Position numbers and translations under genes: made by a program. Under the pieces are notes generated by a model. It was not told where the DNA came from, ran no database searches, and saw only the letters and a program-made list of their open reading frames with translations. Source: Cenarchaeum symbiont of Oopsacas minuta (lineage in GTDB: Archaea; Thermoproteota; Nitrososphaeria; Nitrososphaerales; Nitrosopumilaceae). From it: DNA of 64,000 nt. Position 1 is the stretch's first letter. Each line of letters begins with the position of its first letter. Positions 51,565 through 61,207 of this stretch are shown in pieces. The stretch lies in the NCBI GenBank assembly GCA_029948415.1, contig JAJIZT010000001.1, positions 36,457 to 100,456 on the forward strand, in the 5' to 3' direction.

Positions 51565-52461
51565 ATGTACGTTTGGACAATTGTATTGATTACATGTATT
51601 GCTTTATTGACTATACATGGTGCATACGGACAGGTTTTACCTGAACCTGTTGTAAATGAAAATATCCATGCAGTAATAAATTCAGATGGCATAGTTTACG
51701 TGACACATGAGATAATCAATGAACGAGTAGATTCACAAGTTGTACTCTTGAATGGAACAACTTCTAAAATATCTGTATCCGATTCTAAAGGAGATGCAAT
51801 AGAATATACGCTATCTGATAAAGGGAGATCCGTTGTAATCAAAGCCCACGAGGATTCCAAACACACCATTATAGAATACGAACTTGCAGATGCAGTAATC
51901 AAAAAAAATGGAGCATGGGTTTGGGACGTATTACATCAGGGCAGTATAAAATTTTCATACCCAAATGGAACAAAGATTGTGTTTATCAACGAAACTCCAG
52001 TATACATTGAAAATGAAACAAGTAAAATTCGCTGTCATGGATGTATCATGTATATGACATATGTAATAGATGAGCCTGAATACCTTTTAAAAGTAGAATG
52101 GGAAGATCGTATATTTGAATCAAAGATACAAACACTAGGAAGTATAGGTTCGATTGATTTCATACAGAGTGAAAAAAGTATCAGTTTTGATTACAGTGGT
52201 GAACATTTTGTCACAGTAGAGATACCACGGGAATTTTTGTGGGATCCGTACCAAGTTTGGTTGGATGATGTAAAAATTATAAATTATGAGATAGAAAAGG
52301 ATAAAGATACAGTTTTACTTTCATTCAAGCCAGAGTCTGGTACCATTACAATAATAGGTGCATCTGTAATTCCAGAGATTCCTGCTGGAGCATTGGTTTT
52401 GGTAACGGCCATTGGAATAACAGTTGCAATCACTATAAACAGATTTCCTAGTCGCCTGTAG
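51565..52461 (+). CDS. Secreted, C-terminally anchored protein
   Basis: 298 aa from ATG 51565 (MYVWTIVLITCIALLTIHGAYG, signal peptide with cut near residue 22). Beta-rich ectodomain with a CHGC pair, then IPEIPAGALVLVTAIGITVAI, a Pro/Glu-Pro plus TM plus basic end like the PEFG-type sorting tails of thaumarchaeal surface proteins. Function unknown. Coupled to the cyclophilin gene. Confidence 0.75.
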   Translation: MYVWTIVLITCIALLTIHGAYGQVLPEPVVNENIHAVINSDGIVYVTHEIINERVDSQVVLLNGTTSKISVSDSKGDAIEYTLSDKGRSVVIKAHEDSKHTIIEYELADAVIKKNGAWVWDVLHQGSIKFSYPNGTKIVFINETPVYIENETSKIRCHGCIMYMTYVIDEPEYLLKVEWEDRIFESKIQTLGSIGSIDFIQSEKSISFDYSGEHFVTVEIPREFLWDPYQVWLDDVKIINYEIEKDKDTVLLSFKPESGTITIIGASVIPEIPAGALVLVTAIGITVAITINRFPSRL

Positions 52462-52597
52462 AACCGCACGCACACATGTCATACTCGTCTATTCTTGTAT
52501 TACACAATGGACATTTTTCACCATAATTAATCTCCCATGGCTCTTTACCAAAGAGTCTAAAGTGATCGTCAATCTCTTCTGGGATCTCTTTTGGCAT
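52448..52597 (-). CDS. Small zinc-ribbon protein (49 aa)
   Basis: MPKEIPEEIDDHFRLFGKEP..., with CPLC near residue 28 and CACG near the end. ATG 52597, TAG 52448; its 3' end overlaps the preceding convergent gene by 14 bp. No family recognised; the clean CxxC/CxC pairs support a real protein. Confidence 0.6.
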   Translation of the reverse strand: MPKEIPEEIDDHFRLFGKEPWEINYGEKCPLCNTRIDEYDMCACGSTGD

Positions 52598-52674
52598 ATG
52601 CAATCTAGAATGTCCACCATATATTATGGTTAAAGATACAAGTGCTAAAATTGTACATGCTGTAAAATAACAGT

Positions 52675-52851
52675 ATGAAATGTGGTTGTCATTGTATCAA
52701 ATGTAACAGTACAAAAATAGATTCAAACCGAGTTGGAGAGATTGAAAAAGACGGATATTACGATATGCATCATACGTGCTCTGAATGTGGAATTCATTTT
52801 AACCATCTAGACGGCACTATTTATGATTCGTGTAGCGTATGCAAACATTAA
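52675..52851 (+). CDS. Small zinc-binding protein (58 aa)
   Basis: MKCGCHCIKCNSTKID... with CIKC, CSEC and CSVC pairs plus HH, enough for two zinc sites. ATG 52675, TAA 52849. Divergent from the 49-aa zinc gene. Unknown family. Confidence 0.6.
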   Translation: MKCGCHCIKCNSTKIDSNRVGEIEKDGYYDMHHTCSECGIHFNHLDGTIYDSCSVCKH

Positions 52852-52916
52852 ATCAAGAAAAATAGACACCTCGTGAGGTATTTTCAGCCTTTGAGGTAAA
52901 AAAGACTCTACTGTAT

Positions 52917-53399
52917 ATGTCTAGTATGCAAAAGGCATGGCTCATCAAAAAAAAGAGATCTAGTAAAAAGATCGCCCTTGCACTCGTTTTGAGCTTGATC
53001 TTTGTAGCTTTTGGATATTCACAGTATATTGCAATAACAAACATATCTTCTACCATAACGGACAGTCAGGAACTAGGTACAGTTCCACTTGGTTATTCAT
53101 ACGAGTTACAAATTGGCTTTGAAAACCCCTCTCTGCTCATGTTGGCTGCCGGTGACACAGAATTTACAATCTCTGCAGGAGGAGAAAAGATAGGAGATGG
53201 AAAGCTTGATCCATTCTACCTTTCTGCACTAGGGTCAGGTACAGCATACGGCAAATATACTGTATACGAAAACGCAAAAGATGCCAACGGAGTGGTTAAG
53301 ATCAGTGGAACTACAAGTTATGATCTATATGTGACCATTTTAGACATACCATTTGTGTATTATCCCACAGGCGAACAGCAAAGTAAATTTATACGTTAA
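52917..53399 (+). CDS. Membrane-anchored LEA type-2-like protein (second)
   Basis: 160 aa; the start may be M1 or M4. A basic N-terminus (KKKRSSKKIA) precedes a TM helix (about 20-40), then an extracytoplasmic beta-rich domain (SYELQIGFENPSLLMLAAGDTEFTI shows the LEA14-like strand pattern with N-P). Same design as the gene at 48034. Function unknown. Confidence 0.68.
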   Translation: MSSMQKAWLIKKKRSSKKIALALVLSLIFVAFGYSQYIAITNISSTITDSQELGTVPLGYSYELQIGFENPSLLMLAAGDTEFTISAGGEKIGDGKLDPFYLSALGSGTAYGKYTVYENAKDANGVVKISGTTSYDLYVTILDIPFVYYPTGEQQSKFIR

Positions 53400-53413
53400 A
53401 TGATTGTACATGT

Positions 53414-54307
53414 ATGCTTGTAGTATTTGGTTCTGTGGCACTTGATACAATAAGAACTCCCACAAAGACACTTCGATGCCAGTTTGGTGGTGCGGCAACT
53501 TTTGCGAGTATCTCTGCGAGTTTTTTTACAAAGACAGGACTACTAGCAGTTGTCGGCAGTGACTTTCCAAAAAAATATTCCAACGTGCTAGCAAAACGCA
53601 TAAACTTGTCGGGTCTAAATATTAAAAAAGGTAAAACATTTCACTATGATGGAAGATACGATAAAACACTGCAGAATAGAACTACACTAAAAACAGAATT
53701 GAATGTTTTAGATGGGTTCAAAGCTACAGTCCCTGATAAATACAAGAGATCAAAGTTTGTATATTTGGCAAACAATGACCCTGAACAAAATATAAGAGTG
53801 TTGGGAGAGTTTGAAAAGGTAAAATTTTCAATGTGTGATACGATTGATTTTTGGATACATACAAAACGTGCTGCAGTAAAAAAGATGATTGCCATAGTAG
53901 ACGCAGTGGTGATAAACGATGAAGAGGCAAGATTACTTGTTAAAGAACACAACCTTGTACGGTGTGCAAAAAAGATCTCAAAGATGGGAGCAAAATATGT
54001 GATAATTAAAAAAGCCGAGCATGGTGCACTCTTTTTTTACGAGGATACAGTATTTGCTAGTCCAGGATTTCCCATTCCAGATCCAGTCGATCCCACAGGT
54101 GCTGGAGACTCTTTTGCTGGAGCCATAATAGGATACATGGCCAACGCAAACTCGTCTTCACCGGCAACCATAAAAAAAGCCATCACATACGGCAACGTTA
54201 TGGGATCCATAGTGGTCCAAGGATACGGTACAGCTCCACTGTTACGACTCAAAAAGGCGACAATTGAAAAACGAGCTGCAAAGTATCATAGTATAGTCTG
54301 CTCTTAG
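53414..54307 (+). CDS. PfkB-family sugar/nucleoside kinase
   Basis: 297 aa. The N-terminal GGAATFAS (about 25-32) and the C-terminal DPTGAGDSFAGA near residue 229 (anion hole and catalytic Asp) define the ribokinase family. FSMCDTIDFWI and VVINDEEARLL lie between. The substrate cannot be told; several archaeal members phosphorylate ribose-type sugars or nucleosides. Start ATG 53414, 14 bp after the LEA-like gene. Confidence 0.9.
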   Translation: MLVVFGSVALDTIRTPTKTLRCQFGGAATFASISASFFTKTGLLAVVGSDFPKKYSNVLAKRINLSGLNIKKGKTFHYDGRYDKTLQNRTTLKTELNVLDGFKATVPDKYKRSKFVYLANNDPEQNIRVLGEFEKVKFSMCDTIDFWIHTKRAAVKKMIAIVDAVVINDEEARLLVKEHNLVRCAKKISKMGAKYVIIKKAEHGALFFYEDTVFASPGFPIPDPVDPTGAGDSFAGAIIGYMANANSSSPATIKKAITYGNVMGSIVVQGYGTAPLLRLKKATIEKRAAKYHSIVCS

Positions 54308-54344
54308 ATTAGCGTTTTAATATAGATGCTTGCAGGATGTGGGC

Positions 54345-54683
54345 ATGAACGATAATGATATGTTGGAGGAGATATTTTCAATGCAAAAAGGTCTAGCCAA
54401 GGCCATGGATCTCTCAAGATATCCAAAAGATACTGAAGGAAGAGTATCTAGTCTATGCACTGCTATAATGCATGAAGCAATAGAGCTGCAAAGAACCACA
54501 AACTGGAAATGGTGGAAGACGCCAGTAGCGTTTGACATCAAACATGCAAAAGAAGAGCTCGTGGACATTTGGCACTTTGTGGTACAGACATCTTTGGAGC
54601 TTGGTTTAGAACCAAAAGATATACTAGAAGAATATCGTAGGAAAAATGCAATAAATCATAAACGACAGATTGATGGATACTAG
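54345..54683 (+). CDS. All-alpha NTP pyrophosphatase (dUTPase/MazG-like)
   Basis: 112 aa from ATG 54345 (TTG 54330 would add five residues). IMHEAIELQRTTNWKWWK and KEELVDIWHFVV carry the E-x-x-E and E-x-x-D metal-binding helices, as in dimeric dUTPases. Cleans the nucleotide pool. Convergent with phoU, 1 bp apart. Confidence 0.85.
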   Translation: MNDNDMLEEIFSMQKGLAKAMDLSRYPKDTEGRVSSLCTAIMHEAIELQRTTNWKWWKTPVAFDIKHAKEELVDIWHFVVQTSLELGLEPKDILEEYRRKNAINHKRQIDGY

Positions 54684-54684
54684 A

Positions 54685-55338
54685 TTATTTTGTATGTGAG
54701 TCTATCTGTTTCTGTGTGGGTTTGTGTTTGCCAGTTATGATATAGTTTACCGCATCGCTCATGTAAACTGCATGATCTCCTATTCTTTCAAGATATCTTA
54801 AAAGCAACGCCTCAGCTAGAGCACATTTTGTATCATTTGATTTGATAAGTGTAGGTAAGCGACTCTTGTATATGTGGTCTATGAATTCTTCGTCTTGCTG
54901 TATCCTTTCTGCTTTGCGTATATCTAGTTCTGCAAAGGATAACACAGCATCTTGTATCATGCGTTTTACCTTGTTTGAGATCTCTAGCAATGGTGTATTT
55001 TTGCAGTCAGATATATCTCCAAAGACTTCTCGCAGCTGTGTAATATCATATGCATAACGACCAAATCTAGAATATGCATACGAGATCTCTGTGCACGAAC
55101 GGATCATCCTAAAGTCGTCTGCTACTGGTTGATATTTTAACATCATGTCAAATATGAGATCCTCAACTTGGAAATATTTTTGGCGTATCTGATCCGAGAG
55201 ATCATGTACTTTATCGCTGTTGGCAATACCATCGAGATATGATTCGGTTGCAAGTGAGATACATTTTATGGCCATATCTCCCATATCGGCCATTATTGTG
55301 GAGAGTTTTTCAAGTGAAGAATCTATGAGGCGCGTCAT
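54685..55338 (-). CDS. phoU: Phosphate uptake regulator PhoU
   Basis: 217 aa, two PhoU three-helix bundles; DMGDMAIKCISLATESYL near residue 19 and LLLRYLERIGDHAVYMSD near 178 hold the metal-binding acidic motifs. Dampens the Pst transporter when phosphate is plentiful. Last gene of pstSCAB-phoU; the start shares one base with the pstB stop. Confidence 0.95.
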   Translation of the reverse strand: MTRLIDSSLEKLSTIMADMGDMAIKCISLATESYLDGIANSDKVHDLSDQIRQKYFQVEDLIFDMMLKYQPVADDFRMIRSCTEISYAYSRFGRYAYDITQLREVFGDISDCKNTPLLEISNKVKRMIQDAVLSFAELDIRKAERIQQDEEFIDHIYKSRLPTLIKSNDTKCALAEALLLRYLERIGDHAVYMSDAVNYIITGKHKPTQKQIDSHTK

Positions 55339-56156
55339 TATCCAAATTGCCCCTGGACATATTTTGCCGTAAGATCATCATGAGGATCGGTAAAGAGTTT
55401 TTTTGTCTCTCGAAATTCTATCAGTTTGCCTAAATACATGAATCCAGTATAGTCGGAGACTCGTACGGCTTGCTGCATATTGTGGGTTATGATAATGATT
55501 GTAAACTCGTGTTTTAGCTCGTTTATCGTCTCTTCTATCTTTTGAGTCGCTATTGGATCAAGTGCAGAGGCTGGCTCGTCCATCAATAAAACCTCTGGTT
55601 GTATGGCAAGGGCACGTGCAATACAGAGTCTCTGTTGTTGTCCGCCAGAGAGCTCTATAGCAGGTCTCTTTAGATCCTCGTGCACTTCATCCCATAGATA
55701 GGCCATCTTTAGTGAGTCTTTTGCAATCTCTGAGAGTATCTTTTTGTCACGTACTCCATTCAAGCGTAGACCGGCAACCACATTATCAAATATGGACATT
55801 GTTGGAAACGGGTTTGGTTTTTGAAACACCATTCCAACCTTGCGGCGATGATATATTGGATCTACTGACTTTGAGTATAGATCAGCACCGTCGATTGAGA
55901 CTCTTCCTGTAACACGGGCATTTTTTGTCATATCATGCATACGATTAAGACAGCGCAGAAATGTGGTCTTGCCACATCCAGATGGGCCTATCAGGGCTGT
56001 GACTGATCTTTCTTTGAATTTCATAGTAACGTCTTTAACTGCAGGCACTCCACCGTATGTAATAGTCACATTCTCGGCAATCATCTTGAATTTTGGTTTT
56101 GTCTCTTTATCCAAAAATATTTCTTTTGATTTTAAATCGCCTGTCACAGAACTCAT
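55338..56156 (-). CDS. pstB: Phosphate ABC transporter ATPase PstB
   Basis: 272 aa. Walker [10 protein letters not shown] near residue 57, Q-loop [13 protein letters not shown] signature [15 protein letters not shown] near 170, Walker [14 protein letters not shown] and switch ITHNM. Cytoplasmic motor of the Pst system. Overlaps pstA by 4 bp and phoU by 1. Confidence 0.97.
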   Translation of the reverse strand: MSSVTGDLKSKEIFLDKETKPKFKMIAENVTITYGGVPAVKDVTMKFKERSVTALIGPSGCGKTTFLRCLNRMHDMTKNARVTGRVSIDGADLYSKSVDPIYHRRKVGMVFQKPNPFPTMSIFDNVVAGLRLNGVRDKKILSEIAKDSLKMAYLWDEVHEDLKRPAIELSGGQQQRLCIARALAIQPEVLLMDEPASALDPIATQKIEETINELKHEFTIIIITHNMQQAVRVSDYTGFMYLGKLIEFRETKKLFTDPHDDLTAKYVQGQFG

Positions 56157-57076
56157 ACTCGTTTCAAATTCCTCTGCTTTATGATGCTGCCGATTAGATT
56201 ACTGCTTTTTCCCAATACGAAATAGCGTACGGCAATATTTATCACAAGTATGATGAGTATTAGAACCAATGCTGCACCCCACCCCTGTAGTTGTGCACTA
56301 TCGTATGGGAGAAGAGAGAGACGCCATATACGAAGTGGTAGAGCATCCATTGGAGAATTAAAACCTGCAAAGAACTGGCTACTTCCAAGTATCGTCATTA
56401 TCAGTGGAGCAGTCTCCCCTCCAATACGCGCCACTGAGAGCAATATGCCAGTAACTAGACCAGATTTTGCAGCAGAGATTACTATTCTAAACGTGATCAC
56501 CCACCGCTTTAGACCCAACGCCGTGCCAGCCTCTCTATATGTAATTGGAACAAGTTTTAGTGACTCTTCGGTGGTTCTTGCCACTATTGGAAACATTATT
56601 AACGAGAGTGCAAACGCGCCAGCCCAAATAGAAAAGTGTCCAAGTAACAACACGATAACCAGAAATGCAAAGATACCAAGGACGATTGATGGAAACTCCA
56701 TAAAGACATCGTTAAAGAATCGTACCAACTTTGTAATACGACTCTCACCGAATTCGGCAAGAAATATACCCGACATGACTCCTATTGGAACTCCGATTAT
56801 GCTAGAGATGCCGATTACAATTAGTGTTCCCTGTATGGCCGGACCAATACCACCTTCGCCTGATCCGATTGCACCTGGAGTCTGGGTCAGAAACTCTATC
56901 GATAGAGCTGCTGCACCGTTACGAACAACCTCCATCAATATGCTACCTAGTGGAATTATGGCAGCGATAACACAACAGATTACGATCAACCGAACTATGC
57001 GATCTACCAACAGGCGTTTTTTGACGTTTTGTTTAAAGAGTGTCCGGTAGAATGCTCTTTTTTCTTGATAGTTCAA
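56153..57076 (-). CDS. pstA: Phosphate ABC transporter permease PstA
   Basis: 307 aa; about six TM helices, with the coupling helix [23 protein letters not shown] near residue 170 (E-A-x-x-x-L-G). [19 protein letters not shown] in the first half is typical of PstA. Membrane channel half, partner PstC. 4-bp overlaps on both sides show tight translational coupling. Confidence 0.95.
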   Translation of the reverse strand: MNYQEKRAFYRTLFKQNVKKRLLVDRIVRLIVICCVIAAIIPLGSILMEVVRNGAAALSIEFLTQTPGAIGSGEGGIGPAIQGTLIVIGISSIIGVPIGVMSGIFLAEFGESRITKLVRFFNDVFMEFPSIVLGIFAFLVIVLLLGHFSIWAGAFALSLIMFPIVARTTEESLKLVPITYREAGTALGLKRWVITFRIVISAAKSGLVTGILLSVARIGGETAPLIMTILGSSQFFAGFNSPMDALPLRIWRLSLLPYDSAQLQGWGAALVLILIILVINIAVRYFVLGKSSNLIGSIIKQRNLKRV

Positions 57077-58050
57077 CTGTTGATTGCACCCTCCCTGACG
57101 TGAAGCATACGAGTTACAAGCACATGTGCTACTATATTGATACAGACTGCCATGCTCAAAAGTACTAGACCGACTCCGATGAGTGCAGGTAGGTGTAACG
57201 AAGCAGGTGATGCTTCCACAAACTCATTGGCAATAATGCTAGACATTGTCTGCCCTGGTCCAAAGAGCGATTCTGGTATGGCGTTTATTCCAGTAGCGTT
57301 TCCAATCAACATTGTAACTGCTATCGTCTCACCCACTGCCCTTCCTAGTCCAAGGATTGCCGCTCCAATTAGTCCAGTCTTTGCATATGGAAACATTGCA
57401 AGTTTAAACATCTCCCATTTAGTGGCTCCGAGCATATACGCTGCCTCTCGTTGTTGTTGTGGAACTGCCATCAAAACTTCGCGCGATACAGCAGAGACGG
57501 TAGGTATTATCATTATGGCAAGCACCACGCTAGCCGTTAGTATGTCAAGACCTAGTGGAGTATCTGAGAAGAGCCAAATAGAATCTCCAAAAGTATCGTG
57601 TATTGGTTTTTCAATATAATCACGAAAATAAACCCGAAATACGTACAGACCCCACAGTCCGTATATGACACTTGGAACTGCTGCTAGTAATTCTACTAAA
57701 AATCCCAATGGATTTCCTATCTTTGGTGGCGCATCAGAGACAAACATTGCTATACCTATGCTGAGTGGAACGCCAATTGCCATAGCTAATGCAGACGTTA
57801 TCAACGTGCCAAGTATGTACGGAAAGACTCCAAATGATTCCCGTCCCTCTACAGGATTCCAATCAGTTCCAGTAACAAATCCAAATCCTTCTTCTATCCA
57901 TATAGGATATGACTCAAAGAAGAGTTGGAATACGATTAGTGCTATAATAACAAGAACATAGACGCCTGCTATTGTGGCGCCTATCTTGAAGAGTTTATCT
58001 GAATCAAATCTGCGAATTCCTTTTTGTTGTTTTGCCGGTAGATGGCTCAT
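57073..58050 (-). CDS. pstC: Phosphate ABC transporter permease PstC
   Basis: 325 aa; six TM helices and EVLMAVPQQQREAAYMLGATKWEM near residue 190 as coupling helix; GRAVGETIAVTMLIGN near 236 is typical. Forms the channel with PstA. Shares one base with pstS and 4 with pstA. Confidence 0.95.
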   Translation of the reverse strand: MSHLPAKQQKGIRRFDSDKLFKIGATIAGVYVLVIIALIVFQLFFESYPIWIEEGFGFVTGTDWNPVEGRESFGVFPYILGTLITSALAMAIGVPLSIGIAMFVSDAPPKIGNPLGFLVELLAAVPSVIYGLWGLYVFRVYFRDYIEKPIHDTFGDSIWLFSDTPLGLDILTASVVLAIMIIPTVSAVSREVLMAVPQQQREAAYMLGATKWEMFKLAMFPYAKTGLIGAAILGLGRAVGETIAVTMLIGNATGINAIPESLFGPGQTMSSIIANEFVEASPASLHLPALIGVGLVLLSMAVCINIVAHVLVTRMLHVREGAINS

Positions 58051-59285
58051 CAGTTATCCACCTGCAGTATACCTTTAGATATTAGATACTGCAGATTGTC
58101 TATATACTCAGCATCGGTAATTTCTCCTTTGATCCAAAACTGAGCCACGATGCGAAACCAATCAGGTAATGTTACTTTATCACTCTCATAATTCCAGAGA
58201 CTCTCACCTTTGTACGTTATCTGCGAGAGTGCATCCATGCCAATCTCTGTAATTTCATCAGATATTGGAGTGTAGAGTAGCTGTGGAGCAAATTCTTGTC
58301 CCTTTGTCAGCATCCAATGTATCATGTATACAACTGCTTGCGCCTGCTCTTTTGATTTGGTTGTTTGGGATATCTCATCGTATACCAAAAGATAGGTAAA
58401 GCTGGCAATCGGATATGATTCAGATCCTGGCATATTTACTAGAGATACTCTACTCCAGTCACCGTTAGGACTTGGTAGGGTTTTTGATGTAGCTTTGGAT
58501 GCTGCAGATATTGATTCCAAACTAGGTTCTATGAATGCAGTACCATCAGCATTTTTTATATGGGCATAAGACATACTGGTCTGAAACGCATATGCAAGCT
58601 CTATGTATCCGATTGTATATTCGGTACTGCGGATTATTCCTGCAACACCTTCGTTACCTGCAGCTCCATGTGTACGTGCAGGCCACTGTACGCTCTTACT
58701 CTTGCCTACTATTTCATCAAATTCAGTACTGACTGCTGTAAGATAATCTGTAAATACAAATGTGGTTCCTGAACCATCCGAACGCCTTACAGGAATAATA
58801 TCCTCATCTGGCAGAGTTATTCCAGGATTATCTTTGGCAATGTTTTCATCATTCCATTTTGTGATCTCTCCAAGGTAGATCTTTACTATGGTATCCCCAT
58901 CAAGTTTTAGACCACTGTCAGGAATCTCTGGTATGTTGTATGCTACTACCACTCCTCCTATACTCTCTGGTATGTGTAATGTGCCTGGAGTTAGTTTGCT
59001 CTCGGATACTCTTAATGGTGCATCAGAGGCTGCAAAGTTTACTGTCTTTGCGATATGTTGTTGTACGCCACCGCCACTACCAATGGACTGATAGTTTAGC
59101 TGTAGTCTATCTGACGTTTCTTTGGCGATCTCTATTCTCCACAGATCTATAAGCGGATATGGAAAGGTGGCACCAGCAGCGTTGATTGTGTGCATCTCTG
59201 ATGGAAGTTCTGGACTGTCGGCAAATGCCAAAAGTGGTGAAGATACTGCTAGTGAAATAAACACTAGTAAGATTGTTGTCTCCAC
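58050..59285 (-). CDS. pstS: Phosphate-binding protein PstS with C-terminal extension
   Basis: 411 aa from GTG 59285. Signal sequence (residues 1-22), then the binding protein: INAAGATFPYPL, YQSIGSGGGVQQH, FAASDAPL, RRSDGSGTTFVFTDYL give the phosphate ligands. The last 50 residues (from LPDWFRIVAQFWIKGEITDAEY) form an added segment of W/F-x-x-G-x-I-x-D type seen repeatedly in thaumarchaeal surface proteins. No lipobox is seen, so membrane retention is unclear. First gene of the operon. Confidence 0.94.
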   Translation of the reverse strand: METTILLVFISLAVSSPLLAFADSPELPSEMHTINAAGATFPYPLIDLWRIEIAKETSDRLQLNYQSIGSGGGVQQHIAKTVNFAASDAPLRVSESKLTPGTLHIPESIGGVVVAYNIPEIPDSGLKLDGDTIVKIYLGEITKWNDENIAKDNPGITLPDEDIIPVRRSDGSGTTFVFTDYLTAVSTEFDEIVGKSKSVQWPARTHGAAGNEGVAGIIRSTEYTIGYIELAYAFQTSMSYAHIKNADGTAFIEPSLESISAASKATSKTLPSPNGDWSRVSLVNMPGSESYPIASFTYLLVYDEISQTTKSKEQAQAVVYMIHWMLTKGQEFAPQLLYTPISDEITEIGMDALSQITYKGESLWNYESDKVTLPDWFRIVAQFWIKGEITDAEYIDNLQYLISKGILQVDN

Positions 59286-59404
59286 AGATTGTATACGTTT
59301 TAGAATTTATTTATGGCTGACAGATATATAATAATTGAACACCATATACTATATAGATGGAGATCTGCGTCGAGTTTATAACCATTTTACGTGTTTGATC
59401 ACAT

Positions 59405-60448
59405 ATGGATACGGTAGAAAAGATCAAGCTCATAACTCGACCACCCACATCAGAGGTAGTAACATACAAAGAATTAGATGTTCTCTTTGCCTCAAATGAG
59501 AGGCCAAAGCACTATATCGGATTAGAGATATCTGGGTTTTTGCATCTAGGTAGTCTGATAAGCACCGGATACAAAATTAACGATTTTGCAAATGCTGGTA
59601 TGGATTGTACCGTCTTTCTAGCCGACTGGCATACTATGATAAATGACAAGATTGGTGGCGATATGGAAAAAATTTCCATCGTATCAAATTATTATGAAAA
59701 AGCATTCAAAACAGTCTGCCCTCGTGTATCCATTATACGCGGCTCTGAACTGTACGATAAAACACCAGAATACTGGACAGAGCTGGTTAAATTTGCGCGT
59801 CACATGCCACTAGCAAGAACCATGCGTGCCTTGACCATAATGGGTAGAACCGAGACAGAGAATACAGACTTGGCAAAGCTTCTCTATCCTGCCATGCAGG
59901 CAATGGATATACGGTTTTTGGATGTAGATGTTGCACATTCTGGAATGGATCAAAGAAAGATACACATGCTTGTACGCGACATATTTCCAAAGATGAACTG
60001 GAAAGTTCCAGTGGCAATTCACCATTCGCTGTTGCCTGGACTCTCAAAACCAGCAAATCAAGATGAATCCAAATCTGGTAAAATGAGCAAGTCCAATCCT
60101 GATTCTGGAATATTCATGCATGATGATGGTCAGGTTATACGCTCAAAGATCAAAAAGGCTTGGTGTGAGGTAGGTGTTACAGAGAACAATCCACTACTAG
60201 AGATTGTAAGGCAGATAATATTTCATGAAAACAAAGAGATTACCGTGGAACGGCCTGAAAAGTTTGGGGGCAATGTAACATATACAGAATTTGAGCAGAT
60301 ACATGCAGATTATGCAAGCTCAAAGTTGCACCCAGGTGATCTAAAGGATACTGTATCAAAATATCTAGTTCCTATTGTTACAGGTTTAGCACAAAAGATC
60401 AGCCTAGGAGACGATGTAAAAAATGCTATTCTAGATAGATCAACCTAG
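59405..60448 (+). CDS. tyrS: Tyrosyl-tRNA synthetase
   Basis: 347 aa class I synthetase of the archaeal/eukaryal type. FLHLGS near residue 45 is the HIGH motif; GKMSKSNPDSG near 225 is KMSKS. DVDVAHSGMDQRKIHML near 182 binds tyrosine and ATP. A TATA-like tttataacc (about 59376-59384) lies 22-30 bp before ATG 59405. Its 3' end overlaps cbiH by 9 bp. Confidence 0.96.
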   Translation: MDTVEKIKLITRPPTSEVVTYKELDVLFASNERPKHYIGLEISGFLHLGSLISTGYKINDFANAGMDCTVFLADWHTMINDKIGGDMEKISIVSNYYEKAFKTVCPRVSIIRGSELYDKTPEYWTELVKFARHMPLARTMRALTIMGRTETENTDLAKLLYPAMQAMDIRFLDVDVAHSGMDQRKIHMLVRDIFPKMNWKVPVAIHHSLLPGLSKPANQDESKSGKMSKSNPDSGIFMHDDGQVIRSKIKKAWCEVGVTENNPLLEIVRQIIFHENKEITVERPEKFGGNVTYTEFEQIHADYASSKLHPGDLKDTVSKYLVPIVTGLAQKISLGDDVKNAILDRST

Positions 60449-61207
60449 GTTGTACTTTGATTTGTATCCACGTGGGTTTATCATGAGATCTTTATAGTTG
60501 TACGTGGACGAATTTCCCACTATTACCGTGCTTATCATTCCAAGCTTGTCGGAGTGATCCCCCAAGTGTTCTAGATCCGTAAGAACAACAGTTTCGCTAT
60601 CTCGGTATGCTCCCTTTATGATGGCTACTGGCGTCTGTGGTTTACGATGCTCTAGAAGGATTTTTTGTGTATCCTGCAACTGGTGTATCCGTTTTTTGCT
60701 TGATGGGTTGTAAATTACTATGACAAAGTCGCCACGGGCTGCAGCCTCTACACGTTTTATAATAATCTCCCATGGTACAAGTAGGTCACTCATGCTGACA
60801 ACTGCAAAATCAGTCATAAGTGGAGAGCCAATTATTGAAGCGCATGAATTAAGCGCCGATACACCAGGTATGACTTCTACTGGCATACCTGATTTTGGAT
60901 CCCAATCTTGATTGGCCAATACCTCATATATGAGACCGGCCATTCCGTATATTCCTGGATCGCCACTAGATACAAGCGAGACTGTTTTTCCAGACATTGC
61001 CAAATCTATGCACTGATGAGCACGTTCTACTTCCTGTGTCATTGCATAACGGTATACATCTTTGCCAGATATCAGATCTTTTACCAAATTTACATACGTC
61101 TCATACCCCACTATGGTATCACTCTCCTTTATGGCCCACCTTGCGCGCTCTGTCATATGGTCATGATGTCCAGGTCCTACTCCTACTATGAACAGTCTGC
61201 CGATCAT
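60440..61207 (-). CDS. cbiH: Cobalt-precorrin-3 C17-methyltransferase
   Basis: 255 aa SAM-dependent tetrapyrrole methylase. FIVGVGPGHHDHMT at the N-terminus, SSGDPGIYGMAGL near residue 80 and EVIPGVSALNSCAS near 113 are the family signatures (CbiH/CobJ). Ring-contraction step of anaerobic cobalamin synthesis. Its start overlaps the stop of the large secreted protein gene by 4 bp, an unusual operon partner. Confidence 0.94.
   Translation of the reverse strand: MIGRLFIVGVGPGHHDHMTERARWAIKESDTIVGYETYVNLVKDLISGKDVYRYAMTQEVERAHQCIDLAMSGKTVSLVSSGDPGIYGMAGLIYEVLANQDWDPKSGMPVEVIPGVSALNSCASIIGSPLMTDFAVVSMSDLLVPWEIIIKRVEAAARGDFVIVIYNPSSKKRIHQLQDTQKILLEHRKPQTPVAIIKGAYRDSETVVLTDLEHLGDHSDKLGMISTVIVGNSSTYNYKDLMINPRGYKSKYNLG

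Noticed and set aside
56250-57050. 266-codon plus-strand frame opposite pstA
   Set aside because: Reverse-complement shadow of a TM-rich gene; low-complexity Ser/Ile/Pro-rich translation.
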